Position numbers and translations under genes: made by a program. A stretch of DNA of 41,083 nucleotides from Anaerolineae bacterium (GTDB taxonomy: Bacteria > Chloroflexota > Anaerolineae > JAFGEY01), in NCBI GenBank assembly GCA_016783145.1, contig JADHXD010000027.1, forward strand, positions 1-41,083. Reading direction: 5' to 3'. The number at the start of each line of letters is the position of its first letter. Within the stretch, counting starts at the first letter, position 1. This document shows positions 6,631 through 14,958 of the stretch, in pieces. The notes beneath the pieces were generated by a model that was given only the letters and a program-made list of their open reading frames with translations, was not told where the DNA came from and searched no databases.

Positions 6631-8565
6631 ATGAGTCTGCATCGAACACAGCAACCCAGTGCTCAGGTTGAGAGCAAGGAGCAAGGCTCTCTCGCGCCTG
6701 GCTCGGTCGTCCAGCAGAGATACCAGATCCTTGAGCTCGTCGGCAGCGGAGGCTTTGCCTTTGTGTACAAGGCGCGAGACCTGAGGTTTGAGAAGGCCTC
6801 CAGGATCTGTGCGGTGAAAGAGATGTACAACACCATCACCGATCCCAGCCTGCGCAAGCTAGCCGCGCGAGACTTTGACCGCGAAGCCAACGTGCTCGCT
6901 TCTCTCAACCACGATGCGGTGCCCAGCATCTTTGACTATTTCACCGAGAGCGACCGCATCTATCTGATCATGGAGTTCATCGACGGCCAGGACCTGGAAA
7001 GACTCATCGACTCAAGCCCAGAGCCCGTCGCGCAGAACAAGGTGGTGGATTGGGCCATCCAGATCTGCGACGTGCTGAGCTACTTGCACAGCCACAAGCC
7101 CGAGCCGTACGTCTTTCGCGATCTCAAGCCCTCGAACATCATGCTCAGCCAGCGCAGCAAGATCATGCTCGTGGACTATGGCATCGCCAAGGTGTTCCAG
7201 CGCAACCAGAGAGGGACCATGATCGGCACGGAGGGCTACTCGCCGCCCGAGCAGTATCGAGGCGCTGGAGAGCCGCGGGGCGACCTCTACAGCCTGGGCG
7301 CGACGATGCATCACATGTTGACCAAGCGCGACCCGCGCCTGGAGCCTCCGTTTTCGTTCCACGAACGCCCAATACGAGACATCAACCCCGATGTACCCGA
7401 GATCCTCACGTCGATCATCGACAAACTGCTGGAATACGACGTCGAGCGGAGATTCGGGTCAGCGGCCGAGCTAAAACAGGCTCTGCTGACGCTGACAACG
7501 CCAACCGCACTGCCAGCGCCAACCGCACTGCCAGGGGGACCCACCGTCCCCATTCCCCTGACCTCTGCTGTATCCTATGGACAGACAGGCAACGTGGTTC
7601 CGATATGGGAATTCTCCTGCGAGGACGAGATCGGCTCGTCACCAGTGGTCTCAGATGGGGTCCTATATGTCGGGTCGTTTGACCACAACTTGTATGCTCT
7701 GGATGCCAAGACGGGCGAGTTCATCTGGAAGTATCCAACGGACGACAGCATTTCATCCTCTCCGTGTGTGTGGGAAGACCTGGTCTTGGTCGGTTCCGAG
7801 GACCATATGATGTATGCTATCCAGAAGGGTAGCGGCGGGATCGCATGGTCTGCTCCGACCAAGGATCGCATTCGCGCCTCTCCACGCTGCCACCCACTGG
7901 GGCACGTGTTCTTTGGCTCTGATGACCACTGCTTCTACAACCTGAGCGTGCGCAATGGGCGACAGGTCTGGGCGTATAGCGAGACAGAGGGCCCCATCCG
8001 GTCCTCCGCAGCCTTGTCGGACGACCTCGCCTACTTTGGGTCGGATGACACGAATGTCTATGCGATCAGCATCCAGACCGGAAAACGCAAGTGGAGGTTC
8101 TCGACGAGCCGGCCTGTCATTTCCTCCCCCCTTTTCTATGAGGGACTGCTCTTCTTCGGATCGCTGGACTCGAGCTTCTACGCGGTGGATGCAGTCTCGG
8201 GATGGGCCGTTTGGAGCAGGCGTACACAGAGCTGGATCGTTTCCAACCCGGCCGTCCACGAATCCCTGGGCTTCATCTACATCGGCTCAGGAGATCGAAC
8301 CGTATACGCCTTCGAATACAGCAGAGGGCGCCAGGTCTGGAAGTTTGAGACCGAAGGCCCTATTGGTTCCTCACCGGCGGTGTCTGAAGAAGCGGTGTAC
8401 ATCGGCTCGAGCGATGGATACCTGTACAGCTTGGACGCCCGGACAGGTGAACTGCGGTGGAAGTTTCACGCTGGTAGCCGGATCAACTGCACTCCGATGA
8501 TCTCGAATGACATGGTTTTCGTCGCGTCGATGAACAACCACAAGGTCTTTGGGTTGCTGCTTTAA
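6631..8565 (+). CDS. Ser/Thr protein kinase fused to an eight-repeat PQQ-type propeller
   Basis: 644 residues. Residues about 31-287 are a Hanks-type kinase: glycine loop VGSGGFAFVY, Lys63 in AVKE, FRDLKPSN (Arg163, Asp164, Asn169; the usual His of HRD is Phe), DYG at 182-184 in place of DFG, and SPPE in the activation segment. A Pro/Thr/Ala linker (about 289-310) leads to eight repeats of about 40 residues of the type SSPVVSDGVLYVGSFDHNLY, typical of PQQ/Trp-docking beta-propellers. There is no hydrophobic segment, so kinase and propeller should both be cytoplasmic, unlike most kinases with an outside sensor domain. It heads an operon with a PP2C phosphatase and an FHA protein, which probably form one phosphorylation circuit. 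AAGGA six bases before the ATG supports the start. Confidence 0.95.
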   Translation: MSLHRTQQPSAQVESKEQGSLAPGSVVQQRYQILELVGSGGFAFVYKARDLRFEKASRICAVKEMYNTITDPSLRKLAARDFDREANVLASLNHDAVPSIFDYFTESDRIYLIMEFIDGQDLERLIDSSPEPVAQNKVVDWAIQICDVLSYLHSHKPEPYVFRDLKPSNIMLSQRSKIMLVDYGIAKVFQRNQRGTMIGTEGYSPPEQYRGAGEPRGDLYSLGATMHHMLTKRDPRLEPPFSFHERPIRDINPDVPEILTSIIDKLLEYDVERRFGSAAELKQALLTLTTPTALPAPTALPGGPTVPIPLTSAVSYGQTGNVVPIWEFSCEDEIGSSPVVSDGVLYVGSFDHNLYALDAKTGEFIWKYPTDDSISSSPCVWEDLVLVGSEDHMMYAIQKGSGGIAWSAPTKDRIRASPRCHPLGHVFFGSDDHCFYNLSVRNGRQVWAYSETEGPIRSSAALSDDLAYFGSDDTNVYAISIQTGKRKWRFSTSRPVISSPLFYEGLLFFGSLDSSFYAVDAVSGWAVWSRRTQSWIVSNPAVHESLGFIYIGSGDRTVYAFEYSRGRQVWKFETEGPIGSSPAVSEEAVYIGSSDGYLYSLDARTGELRWKFHAGSRINCTPMISNDMVFVASMNNHKVFGLLL

Positions 8566-8626
8566 GAGGCCGGCTTTCACGCGATCGTCCCCAAGATGGT
8601 GGGCCAAAGGCCAGGTGTGATCGCCA

Positions 8627-9484
8627 ATGAGACTGTTCCAGAAGTTGTTCGGGAAACGGGGCTCCTCTTCCTTGCTGCCCTCGCCTACAGAAGAAGGGAA
8701 CGAGAGCAAGGGCCACACGCTTGTCGTCGGGGCGCTCACAGACAAGGGCTGTGTTCGTGAGCGGAACGAAGACGCGCTCTTTACCCTGAGCACCGTCTTT
8801 TCACAAGATGAAGAGATGCTGCCTATGAGCCTGTACATCGTCGCCGATGGTATGGGAGGATACGAAGGAGGCCAGCAGGCCAGCGCCCTGACGGTGCGCC
8901 TGGTAGCTAACTGGATACTGAGCAAACTCTACCTTCCCTACCTGCTGGATGAAGGGCATTCTGCCGACCGCAGGCCGATCAACCAGGTGTTGACCGAGGG
9001 GACAGTCATCGCTAACGGCAAGGTGTTCGAGGCGTGCCCCGGCGCAGGAACAACGCTGACCTGTGCGTTTGTACTGGGCACAAATGCTTTCCTGGCCCAC
9101 GTCGGTGACAGCCGGGCATACTTGGTCAGCCGCAACACGATCCGCCAGATCACGACCGATCACTCCTTGGTCAACCGGTTGGTCGAGCTGGGCCAGATCA
9201 CACCGGAAGAAGCCAAGATACATCCGCAGCGCAACATTCTCTACCGTGCCCTGGGACGCGCCGGCAACCTGGAGGTTGACACACATCTCCAATCTCTGCC
9301 CTTGAACAGCTCCTTGTTGCTGTGCAGCGACGGGCTGTGGGGAATGATCCCGGAAGCGGAAATGCTCAAGATCATCAACGCCGCGCCGTCGCCGCAGGTT
9401 GCCTGCAATCGCTTGGTCGCCCAAGCCAAAGAGAACGGCGGGGAAGACAACATCACGGCCATCTTGGTCCAGGTTCGGGGCTAA
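8627..9484 (+). CDS. PP2C-family protein serine/threonine phosphatase
   Basis: 285 residues with the metal-binding motifs of PP2C/PPM phosphatases: RERNEDA, VADGMGG, GDSRAYL, SDGLWG and GGEDNIT. These enzymes remove phosphate from Ser/Thr using two Mn/Mg ions. The first 30 residues are a short basic and Ser-rich extension before the catalytic domain, with no membrane helix. It lies 61 bases after the kinase gene and presumably opposes that kinase, as in the Stp/Pkn pairs of other bacteria. Confidence 0.95.
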   Translation: MRLFQKLFGKRGSSSLLPSPTEEGNESKGHTLVVGALTDKGCVRERNEDALFTLSTVFSQDEEMLPMSLYIVADGMGGYEGGQQASALTVRLVANWILSKLYLPYLLDEGHSADRRPINQVLTEGTVIANGKVFEACPGAGTTLTCAFVLGTNAFLAHVGDSRAYLVSRNTIRQITTDHSLVNRLVELGQITPEEAKIHPQRNILYRALGRAGNLEVDTHLQSLPLNSSLLLCSDGLWGMIPEAEMLKIINAAPSPQVACNRLVAQAKENGGEDNITAILVQVRG

Positions 9485-9518
9485 TACAAGGTCGGGATGG
9501 GGGAAACGAGAGCCACAT

Positions 9519-10997
9519 ATGGATGTGCATCGAGACTACTACCTGGCGCTAGGTGTCAGGCCAGCGGCAACGCAGCCAGAGATCAAGAGAGCCTATCGGG
9601 CTCTGGTACGCCGTTTCCATCCCGATGCCAGTTCGGCACCAGATGCCAGGGAGCGGTTTGAGCAGATCCAGGAAGCGTACGCGCTCCTGAACGACCCGGA
9701 AAAGAGGCGTGCCTACGATCTGTGGAGAGAGCAGGAGGGGCTGGCAAGAAAGCAAGCGGTGGGGCTCAAGCACCTGGTCAGCCACCGCACCCTGCCGCTG
9801 GCGGACGAAGAGCAGATCCTCTATGTGATGGGTCAGATCTCCCCCAGTCCCCATGTCAGGGCACAGCGCCTGCCGTTCAACGTGTGCCTGGTCTTGGACC
9901 GCAGCACCTCGATGCAAGGAGTGCGGCTGCAGCGCACCAAGGACGCGACGAACTTTATCGTGAACTTTTTGGAGGACTCGGACGTTTTCTCCCTTGTGAC
10001 ATTCAGCGATCGGGCAGAGGTCGTCATTCCCGCTCAATCCAAACTCGACAAGGCCTTTGCCCGGGCTCGGGTCAGCACGATCCGCAGTAACGGTGGCACA
10101 GAAATCCTGCAGGGCCTGCTCGCCGGACTGCGCGAGATCGATCGTTGGCATTCCCCGAACATGATCAATCACGTCATCTTGCTGACGGATGGGCAGACCT
10201 ATGGTGGGGAGAGAGAATGCCTGGCCGAGGCTCGAGCCGCGGGCCGTCGACAGATCAGCATCACGACGATGGGGATCGGCCAAGACTGGAATGAGAAACT
10301 GCTGGACGACATCGCTCGCAGCAGTGGCGGTACGTCAACCTACATCGATTCTGCGTCCAAAGTAACCACCTTTTTCCGAGACTGTGTCCAGACTCTCGCC
10401 ATGATCGTGGCACGAGACCTAGAGCTGACCGTGCGCCTCCCCGAGGGCATCCGCATCCAGGAAGCGTTTCGGGTCTCTCCCCAACTGGAGCAGTTGCCTG
10501 TGGATCGCGGCGTGATCCGTCTCGGGCAGCTCAGCGCAAAGCAGCCGTGCTCGTTCCTCATCGAGTTTCTGATCCACCCGGATGCTGCCGGCCCTCTGCG
10601 GGTCGCACAGCTCGAGCTGACGGCCGATGCGCCTGTGGCAGAGCAGCACAGTCAACTGATCAAGCAAGACATCGTGATCCAGATCGAAAAAGACCTGCCC
10701 GGTCTGGAGCCTGTGCCGCCGATCATCACCACCACACTGGGCAAGCTGTCCATCTTTCGAATGCAAGAAAAGACAATGAGGGATCTGGAAAGAGGTGCCG
10801 TGGAGCGAGCTAGCCAGCGACTGGAGACGATGGCCACACGCCTGCTGAACATCGGCGAAAACGAACTGGCCAAAGCTGCATTGCTGGAAGCAGGTCGACT
10901 GGCTCGAACGGGACAGGTCTCGCCAGAAGGTCGGAAGAGGATTCGCTACGGTACACGAGGTCTGTCCATCCTGCCCAAGGAGGTGGGCCGTGACTAG
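9519..10997 (+). CDS. J-domain/von Willebrand factor A fusion protein
   Basis: 492 residues. Residues 5-70 are a DnaJ J-domain with the diagnostic His34-Pro35-Asp36. Residues about 119-320 are a von Willebrand A domain with an intact metal site: Asp127-x-Ser129-x-Ser131, Thr194 and Asp224 in LLTDG. The rest (about 335-492) is a beta-rich segment and a helical tail. J-domains stimulate DnaK-type chaperones, and vWA domains mediate metal-dependent protein binding, so the protein may couple a chaperone to a bound partner; this is inference. The start at 9519 has GAGAG six bases upstream and places the J-domain at the N-terminus; an upstream in-frame start inside the phosphatase gene is unlikely. 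The end overlaps the FHA gene by eight bases. Confidence 0.9.
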   Translation: MDVHRDYYLALGVRPAATQPEIKRAYRALVRRFHPDASSAPDARERFEQIQEAYALLNDPEKRRAYDLWREQEGLARKQAVGLKHLVSHRTLPLADEEQILYVMGQISPSPHVRAQRLPFNVCLVLDRSTSMQGVRLQRTKDATNFIVNFLEDSDVFSLVTFSDRAEVVIPAQSKLDKAFARARVSTIRSNGGTEILQGLLAGLREIDRWHSPNMINHVILLTDGQTYGGERECLAEARAAGRRQISITTMGIGQDWNEKLLDDIARSSGGTSTYIDSASKVTTFFRDCVQTLAMIVARDLELTVRLPEGIRIQEAFRVSPQLEQLPVDRGVIRLGQLSAKQPCSFLIEFLIHPDAAGPLRVAQLELTADAPVAEQHSQLIKQDIVIQIEKDLPGLEPVPPIITTTLGKLSIFRMQEKTMRDLERGAVERASQRLETMATRLLNIGENELAKAALLEAGRLARTGQVSPEGRKRIRYGTRGLSILPKEVGRD

Positions 10998-11496
10998 GTG
11001 CCCCTCTTGCGGCGAGCACCATCCACTGAACACACTCTTCTGTGATGAGTGCGGCGCGTTTCTCTTGGCAGAGGAGTACCAGCCCACAGATATACTGGCA
11101 GCCGAAGATGTGGACTGGATGGGAACCGAGCTGCCTGCCGTCACCAGCGCGGGCGACACGATCACCCGACAGGTCACGCTTCGTGTGTCCGTTGTGGACA
11201 GCGGGCGCCAGGTTGAGTTTCCTCTCAGCAAAGAGATCAGCATGGGAAGACTCGATGCCACGACCGCAAGCTTCCCGGACATCGATCTGACAACAGACGG
11301 CGCTCTGGAGAACGGAGTTTCTCGTCGGCACGCCAAGATCGTGCTCAAAGGTGCCGATCTCTTTCTCGAAGACCTGGGAAGCGTGAACGGCACGTTCCTG
11401 AATGGTAAGCGACTGACTCCCTACCTGCCTCACGCCTTGAACAGCGAGGATGAGATCCGGCTGGGAAAGATCCTGATGCGCGTTCAGGTGAACTGA
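10990..11496 (+). CDS. Zinc-ribbon and FHA-domain protein
   Basis: 168 residues. Cys4, Cys7, Cys18 and Cys21 form an N-terminal zinc ribbon. Residues 62-166 form an FHA domain with the conserved Gly86-Arg87, Ser111-Arg-Arg-His114 and Asn133-Gly134 that read phosphothreonine. A Thr-containing acidic linker (about 32-60) lies between them and could be a kinase target as in GarA/OdhI, but this is a guess. The GTG start overlaps the end of the J-vWA gene, a sign of translational coupling. It is the likely reader of the kinase encoded at 6631. Confidence 0.9.
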   Translation: MTRCPSCGEHHPLNTLFCDECGAFLLAEEYQPTDILAAEDVDWMGTELPAVTSAGDTITRQVTLRVSVVDSGRQVEFPLSKEISMGRLDATTASFPDIDLTTDGALENGVSRRHAKIVLKGADLFLEDLGSVNGTFLNGKRLTPYLPHALNSEDEIRLGKILMRVQVN

Positions 11497-11510
11497 CCAA
11501 GGAGTAAGCC

Positions 11511-11753
11511 ATGCCCACTGTAATTGTTCACGTTATGAACGAAGACCCCTTTGTGGCCGAGATCGAGAAACTTCCCGAGCCAGCCGACCAGTGCATCACG
11601 TTCACGAACCCTCGGAGGAGGGACAACAAACCACTGCACTTTGTGACCAATGAAGCGATCTCGGTGATCTACCCGTGGCACCGGCTCAGCTTCCTCGAGG
11701 TGATGCCAGGTGAAGAGTCGCAAGGCGAAGTCGAGCTGTTCTTCCGTCCTTGA
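11511..11753 (+). CDS. Unknown 80-residue protein at the end of the kinase operon
   Basis: 80 residues, acidic, probably beta-rich, with no Cys, signal peptide or membrane helix. Recognisable segments are MPTVIVHVMNEDPFVAEIE, PRRRDNKPLHFV and WHRLSFLEVMPGE. I do not recognise a family. An AAGGAG six bases before the ATG and a 14-base gap to the FHA gene show that it is a real gene of the operon. It may be a ligand or regulator of the FHA or vWA protein; nothing in the sequence proves this. Confidence 0.75.
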   Translation: MPTVIVHVMNEDPFVAEIEKLPEPADQCITFTNPRRRDNKPLHFVTNEAISVIYPWHRLSFLEVMPGEESQGEVELFFRP

Positions 11754-11875
11754 TCGATGGCGGAGGGCGTCCCCTGAGGGCACGCAAAACACGGACGCAT
11801 GCCATCGTGCCTCTCCAGGGCCACGGTTGAGCGCCCCCTGCGTTCATCAGGAGTTCTGACAGGGAGACCTTGCTT

Positions 11876-12598
11876 ATGAAGGGAGCTGAAAAGAAACTGA
11901 TCCTGGCCGTCGATGACGAGCCCAAGATGACTCGGTTCATCCGTATGAACCTGGAACTCGAGGGATACCGAGTCAGCGAGGCCACGAATGGGCTGGAGGC
12001 GCTGGAAAAGACGCGTCAAGAGCTGCCCGATTTGGTGCTGCTCGATGTCATGATGCCAGATATGGATGGCTTTGAGACACTGCAACACATCCGGGAGCTT
12101 TCCAGCGTCCCGGTGATCATGCTCACCGTCAAGAGCGAAGAAGAGGACAAGGTACGCGGCCTCGAGTTGGGCGCCGATGACTATGTGACCAAACCCTTCT
12201 CCTCCAGAGAGCTGACCAGTCGGATCAAGGCGTTGTTGCGACGGGCAGAGATGCCCACTACGATGGAAAAGACCGTCGTCAAGATCGATGACCGGCTGTC
12301 CATTGACTTTCAACGGCACGATGTATGGGTCGGCGACGAGAGGATCAGACTCCGACCGACCGAATACCAGCTGCTCTATCACCTGGTCAGCAACACCGGA
12401 TGGGTAATGAGCCATGACACACTCCTGTCCAAGGTCTGGGGTCCTGAGTACCGCGACGAGATCCAGTACCTGCGCCTATACATCAATTACCTGCGCCAAA
12501 AGATAGAGGAGGATCCCGCGAACCCGCGCTACATCCTGACCGAACGAGGAATTGGATACAGGTTCGTAGACCACCGCCAGCGCGACGCAACCAGCTAG
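11876..12598 (+). CDS. OmpR/PhoB-type response regulator
   Basis: 240 residues. A receiver domain (about 7-120) has the acidic pair Asp13-Asp14, phospho-acceptor Asp57 in [11 protein letters not shown], the Thr in IMLT and Lys in TKPF. A winged-helix DNA-binding domain (about 140-235) ends in RGIGYRF. The ATG at 11876 is preferred over a TTG at 11870 because AGGGAG is nine bases upstream. No histidine kinase gene is adjacent; the nearest in the window is the soluble kinase ending at 33468, so it is an orphan here. It sits 122 bases behind the 80-residue gene and may be read partly from the same promoter. Confidence 0.93.
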   Translation: MKGAEKKLILAVDDEPKMTRFIRMNLELEGYRVSEATNGLEALEKTRQELPDLVLLDVMMPDMDGFETLQHIRELSSVPVIMLTVKSEEEDKVRGLELGADDYVTKPFSSRELTSRIKALLRRAEMPTTMEKTVVKIDDRLSIDFQRHDVWVGDERIRLRPTEYQLLYHLVSNTGWVMSHDTLLSKVWGPEYRDEIQYLRLYINYLRQKIEEDPANPRYILTERGIGYRFVDHRQRDATS

Positions 12599-12646
12599 AC
12601 AACCAGCCATCCACACTGAGCACACGTCAGACCGACACACTCGTGG

Positions 12647-12683
12647 CACGGAGGACACTGGCACTCTCGAAATGTCCTCCGTG
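12647..12683 (+). terminator. Hairpin after the response regulator gene
   Basis: CACGGAGGACA and its exact reverse complement TGTCCTCCGTG are separated by 15 bases and followed by TTT. It stands 48 bases after the stop of the response regulator and about 50 bases before the first FemX-like gene, so it may end one transcript or attenuate the next. Confidence 0.55.
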
Positions 12684-12735
12684 TTTGCATCCCAATGCAA
12701 GGGACCACATTCGCGCTGACGCTGCAGGAGACCAA

Positions 12736-13761
12736 ATGCACGTCGATGATCGGATCACACCCCACGAATGGGATCGCTTCGTCGCTTCCCATCCAGACGG
12801 ACACGTACTGCAGACATCGGCCTGGGGTGCGCACAAGTCTTGCTTTGGCTGGCAGTCCGAGCGCATTGCCATACGACACCAGAACGATGTGATTGCCGGG
12901 GCTCAGGTGCTCTTTCGCCGTCTTCCCTTGGGTTGGACGCTTGCGTACGTGCCCAAGGGTCCTCTGGTGGACCTTGGTGACGCCAGCGCTCGCCAAGTCT
13001 TTGAGGCCCTGCACGAACGTTGCCACGCCAGGCGAGCGATACTGCTCACCATCGAGCCCGACCAGGTCGCGTCGCCTGGTCTGTCCACGCAGTTGGCCGG
13101 GTACGGGTTTGTGGCTGGCAAACGCCCCATTCAGCCCAGCAGCTCCCTGCTCATCGACCTGGACGGCACTGAGGATGACCTACTCCAGCGCATGAAGAGC
13201 AAGACGCGCTACAATATCCGCCTGGCCGAGCGCAAAGGAGTGCGCGTTCGCCAAGGAAGCAGGCAAGACGTCGTGGTGTTCAACCGGCTGATGGACACCA
13301 CGGGCGAGCGCGACGCCTTTGACATCCGCAGCCCGGAATACTATGAGCGAGCCTACAAGCTCTTTGTGCCCCTGGATATGGCTCGACTGTTCATCGCCAC
13401 GTACCAGGACCAGCCGATAGCTGGACTGATGGCTTTCGCCTGTGGTCCAAAGGCGTGGTACTTGTTCGGTGCGTCGGGGAATGAGCACCGCGAAAAGATG
13501 CCCAACTATGCCCTGCAGTGGGCGGCCATCCGTTGGGCCCGGGCACGCGGCTGCCATACCTACGACTTGTGGGGCGTGCCCGATGAGAGCGAGGGTACGC
13601 TGGAAGCACAGTTCTCAGAACGCAGCGATGGACTATGGGGCGTCTATCGGTTCAAGCGCGGCTTTGGCGGCAGACTGGTGCGTTATGCCGGAGCGTTCGA
13701 CTATGTGTACAGCAGGCCGCTGTATGCGCTCTACGCCCTGGCACTGAGGCTGCAGCAATAG
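12736..13761 (+). CDS. FemX-like peptidyltransferase (lipid II bridge-forming family), copy 1
   Basis: 341 residues of the FemABX family, which fold as two GNAT domains and add an amino acid from aminoacyl-tRNA to the peptidoglycan stem peptide. Family features: LQTSAWGAHK near the N-terminus, YVPKGPLVD, MKSKTRYNIRLAERKGV, a GASG-x8-MPNYALQWAAIRWA block, YDLWG and a C-terminal FKRGFGG. The ATG at 12736 has AGGAG upstream; reading further back only adds 31 residues crossing a hairpin. The next gene is a paralogue of about the same length in the same direction, 50 bases away. Which amino acid is added cannot be seen. Confidence 0.88.
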   Translation: MHVDDRITPHEWDRFVASHPDGHVLQTSAWGAHKSCFGWQSERIAIRHQNDVIAGAQVLFRRLPLGWTLAYVPKGPLVDLGDASARQVFEALHERCHARRAILLTIEPDQVASPGLSTQLAGYGFVAGKRPIQPSSSLLIDLDGTEDDLLQRMKSKTRYNIRLAERKGVRVRQGSRQDVVVFNRLMDTTGERDAFDIRSPEYYERAYKLFVPLDMARLFIATYQDQPIAGLMAFACGPKAWYLFGASGNEHREKMPNYALQWAAIRWARARGCHTYDLWGVPDESEGTLEAQFSERSDGLWGVYRFKRGFGGRLVRYAGAFDYVYSRPLYALYALALRLQQ

Positions 13762-13811
13762 CTGGTTCCACCGCACGGGGACCACAGATCCCAGGAGCAC
13801 GCTCGCACCCG

Positions 13812-14846
13812 ATGCGCCACCAAACGGTCACCGATCGACGACAGTGGAACGAGGCCTTGCTGACCCTGGGCACAAGCCACGTGCTGCAGTCCTGGGACTG
13901 GGGCAAGGTCAAGGAGCGACACGGATGGACCCCCGTCCGTTTCCTGTGGACAAAGGCGGACCGTCCTGTGGCGGCGGCTCAGGTCTTACGCCGACCGCTG
14001 CCCCACACCCCCTGGGGCGCGATGTACGTCCCCAAGGGCCCGGCCCTGGATTTCACCGACGCCGACCTCCTCACGCGCGTGCTGTCTGACCTGGAGGCTC
14101 ACGCTCGCCGGCAGCACGCGGTCTTTGTCAAGATCGATCCCGACACCGATCTGCCCGACGTGAGGCGGTCCCTTCTCTCCCGCGGCTGGCGATACTCAAC
14201 CGAGCAGATCCAGTTCCGCAACACGGCATTGCTTGACCTGACCGGATCGGAAGCGGACCTGCTGGCAGCGATGAAGAGCAAGACGCGTTACAACGTCCGG
14301 TTGGCGGCGCGCAGAGGCATCACGGTACGCGTGGGCACAGGCAAGGACATCCCCCCCTTCTACGAGATGTACGCGGAAACAGGAGCACGCGACGGTTTCC
14401 TCATCCGTCCCTTTGAGTACTATCGCGACGCCTGGCAGACATTCCTGGACAACGGCCTGGGCCATATGCTGCTGGCGCAGGTGGAGGACGAACCGATCGC
14501 CGGCCTGATCCTGCTCCGCTTTGGGACGTGGGCGTGGTATATGTACGGGGCGTCGACAGACGTGCATCGCAACCGCATGCCAAACTATGCGTTGCAGTGG
14601 GCTGCGATCCGCTGGCTCAAGTCGGTCGGCTGCACGGTGTACGACCTGTGGGGCGCCCCAGATACGCTCGACGAGAGCGACCGGATGTGGAACGTCTGGA
14701 GATTCAAGGAAGGACTGGGGGCAGAGTTCGCACCGCACATTGGGGCATATGACTATCCGACATCGCGAGTGCTCTACTGGGTATATACGGTCATCCTGCC
14801 CAGGTATCTCGCCTGGCTGCGCCGCCGCAACAGCCAGGGCCTCTGA
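13812..14846 (+). CDS. FemX-like peptidyltransferase, copy 2
   Basis: 344 residues, a clear tandem paralogue of the gene just upstream: shared blocks include LQSWDWGKVK, YVPKGPALD, MKSKTRYNVRLAARRGI, the MPNYALQWAAIRWLK block, YDLWGAPD and FKEGLGAEF. The role is the same, a non-ribosomal peptidyltransferase building a cell-wall cross-bridge or a related tRNA-dependent product. The ATG at 13812 fits the length of copy 1, although the ribosome binding site is weak (AGGAG is about 13 bases away). The two copies may add successive residues of a bridge, as FemA and FemB do in staphylococci; this is inference. Confidence 0.88.
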   Translation: MRHQTVTDRRQWNEALLTLGTSHVLQSWDWGKVKERHGWTPVRFLWTKADRPVAAAQVLRRPLPHTPWGAMYVPKGPALDFTDADLLTRVLSDLEAHARRQHAVFVKIDPDTDLPDVRRSLLSRGWRYSTEQIQFRNTALLDLTGSEADLLAAMKSKTRYNVRLAARRGITVRVGTGKDIPPFYEMYAETGARDGFLIRPFEYYRDAWQTFLDNGLGHMLLAQVEDEPIAGLILLRFGTWAWYMYGASTDVHRNRMPNYALQWAAIRWLKSVGCTVYDLWGAPDTLDESDRMWNVWRFKEGLGAEFAPHIGAYDYPTSRVLYWVYTVILPRYLAWLRRRNSQGL

Positions 14847-14958
14847 GCCGCCTCACGCGAGGGACTGGCCCGTCCTGGCGCCTGCGGGCGTCTCTCACAC
14901 CCAAGATGACGGTGCCCCCACTCAAGTGCGCCCTGGCGCTGCGCCCACGGACTGGGGC

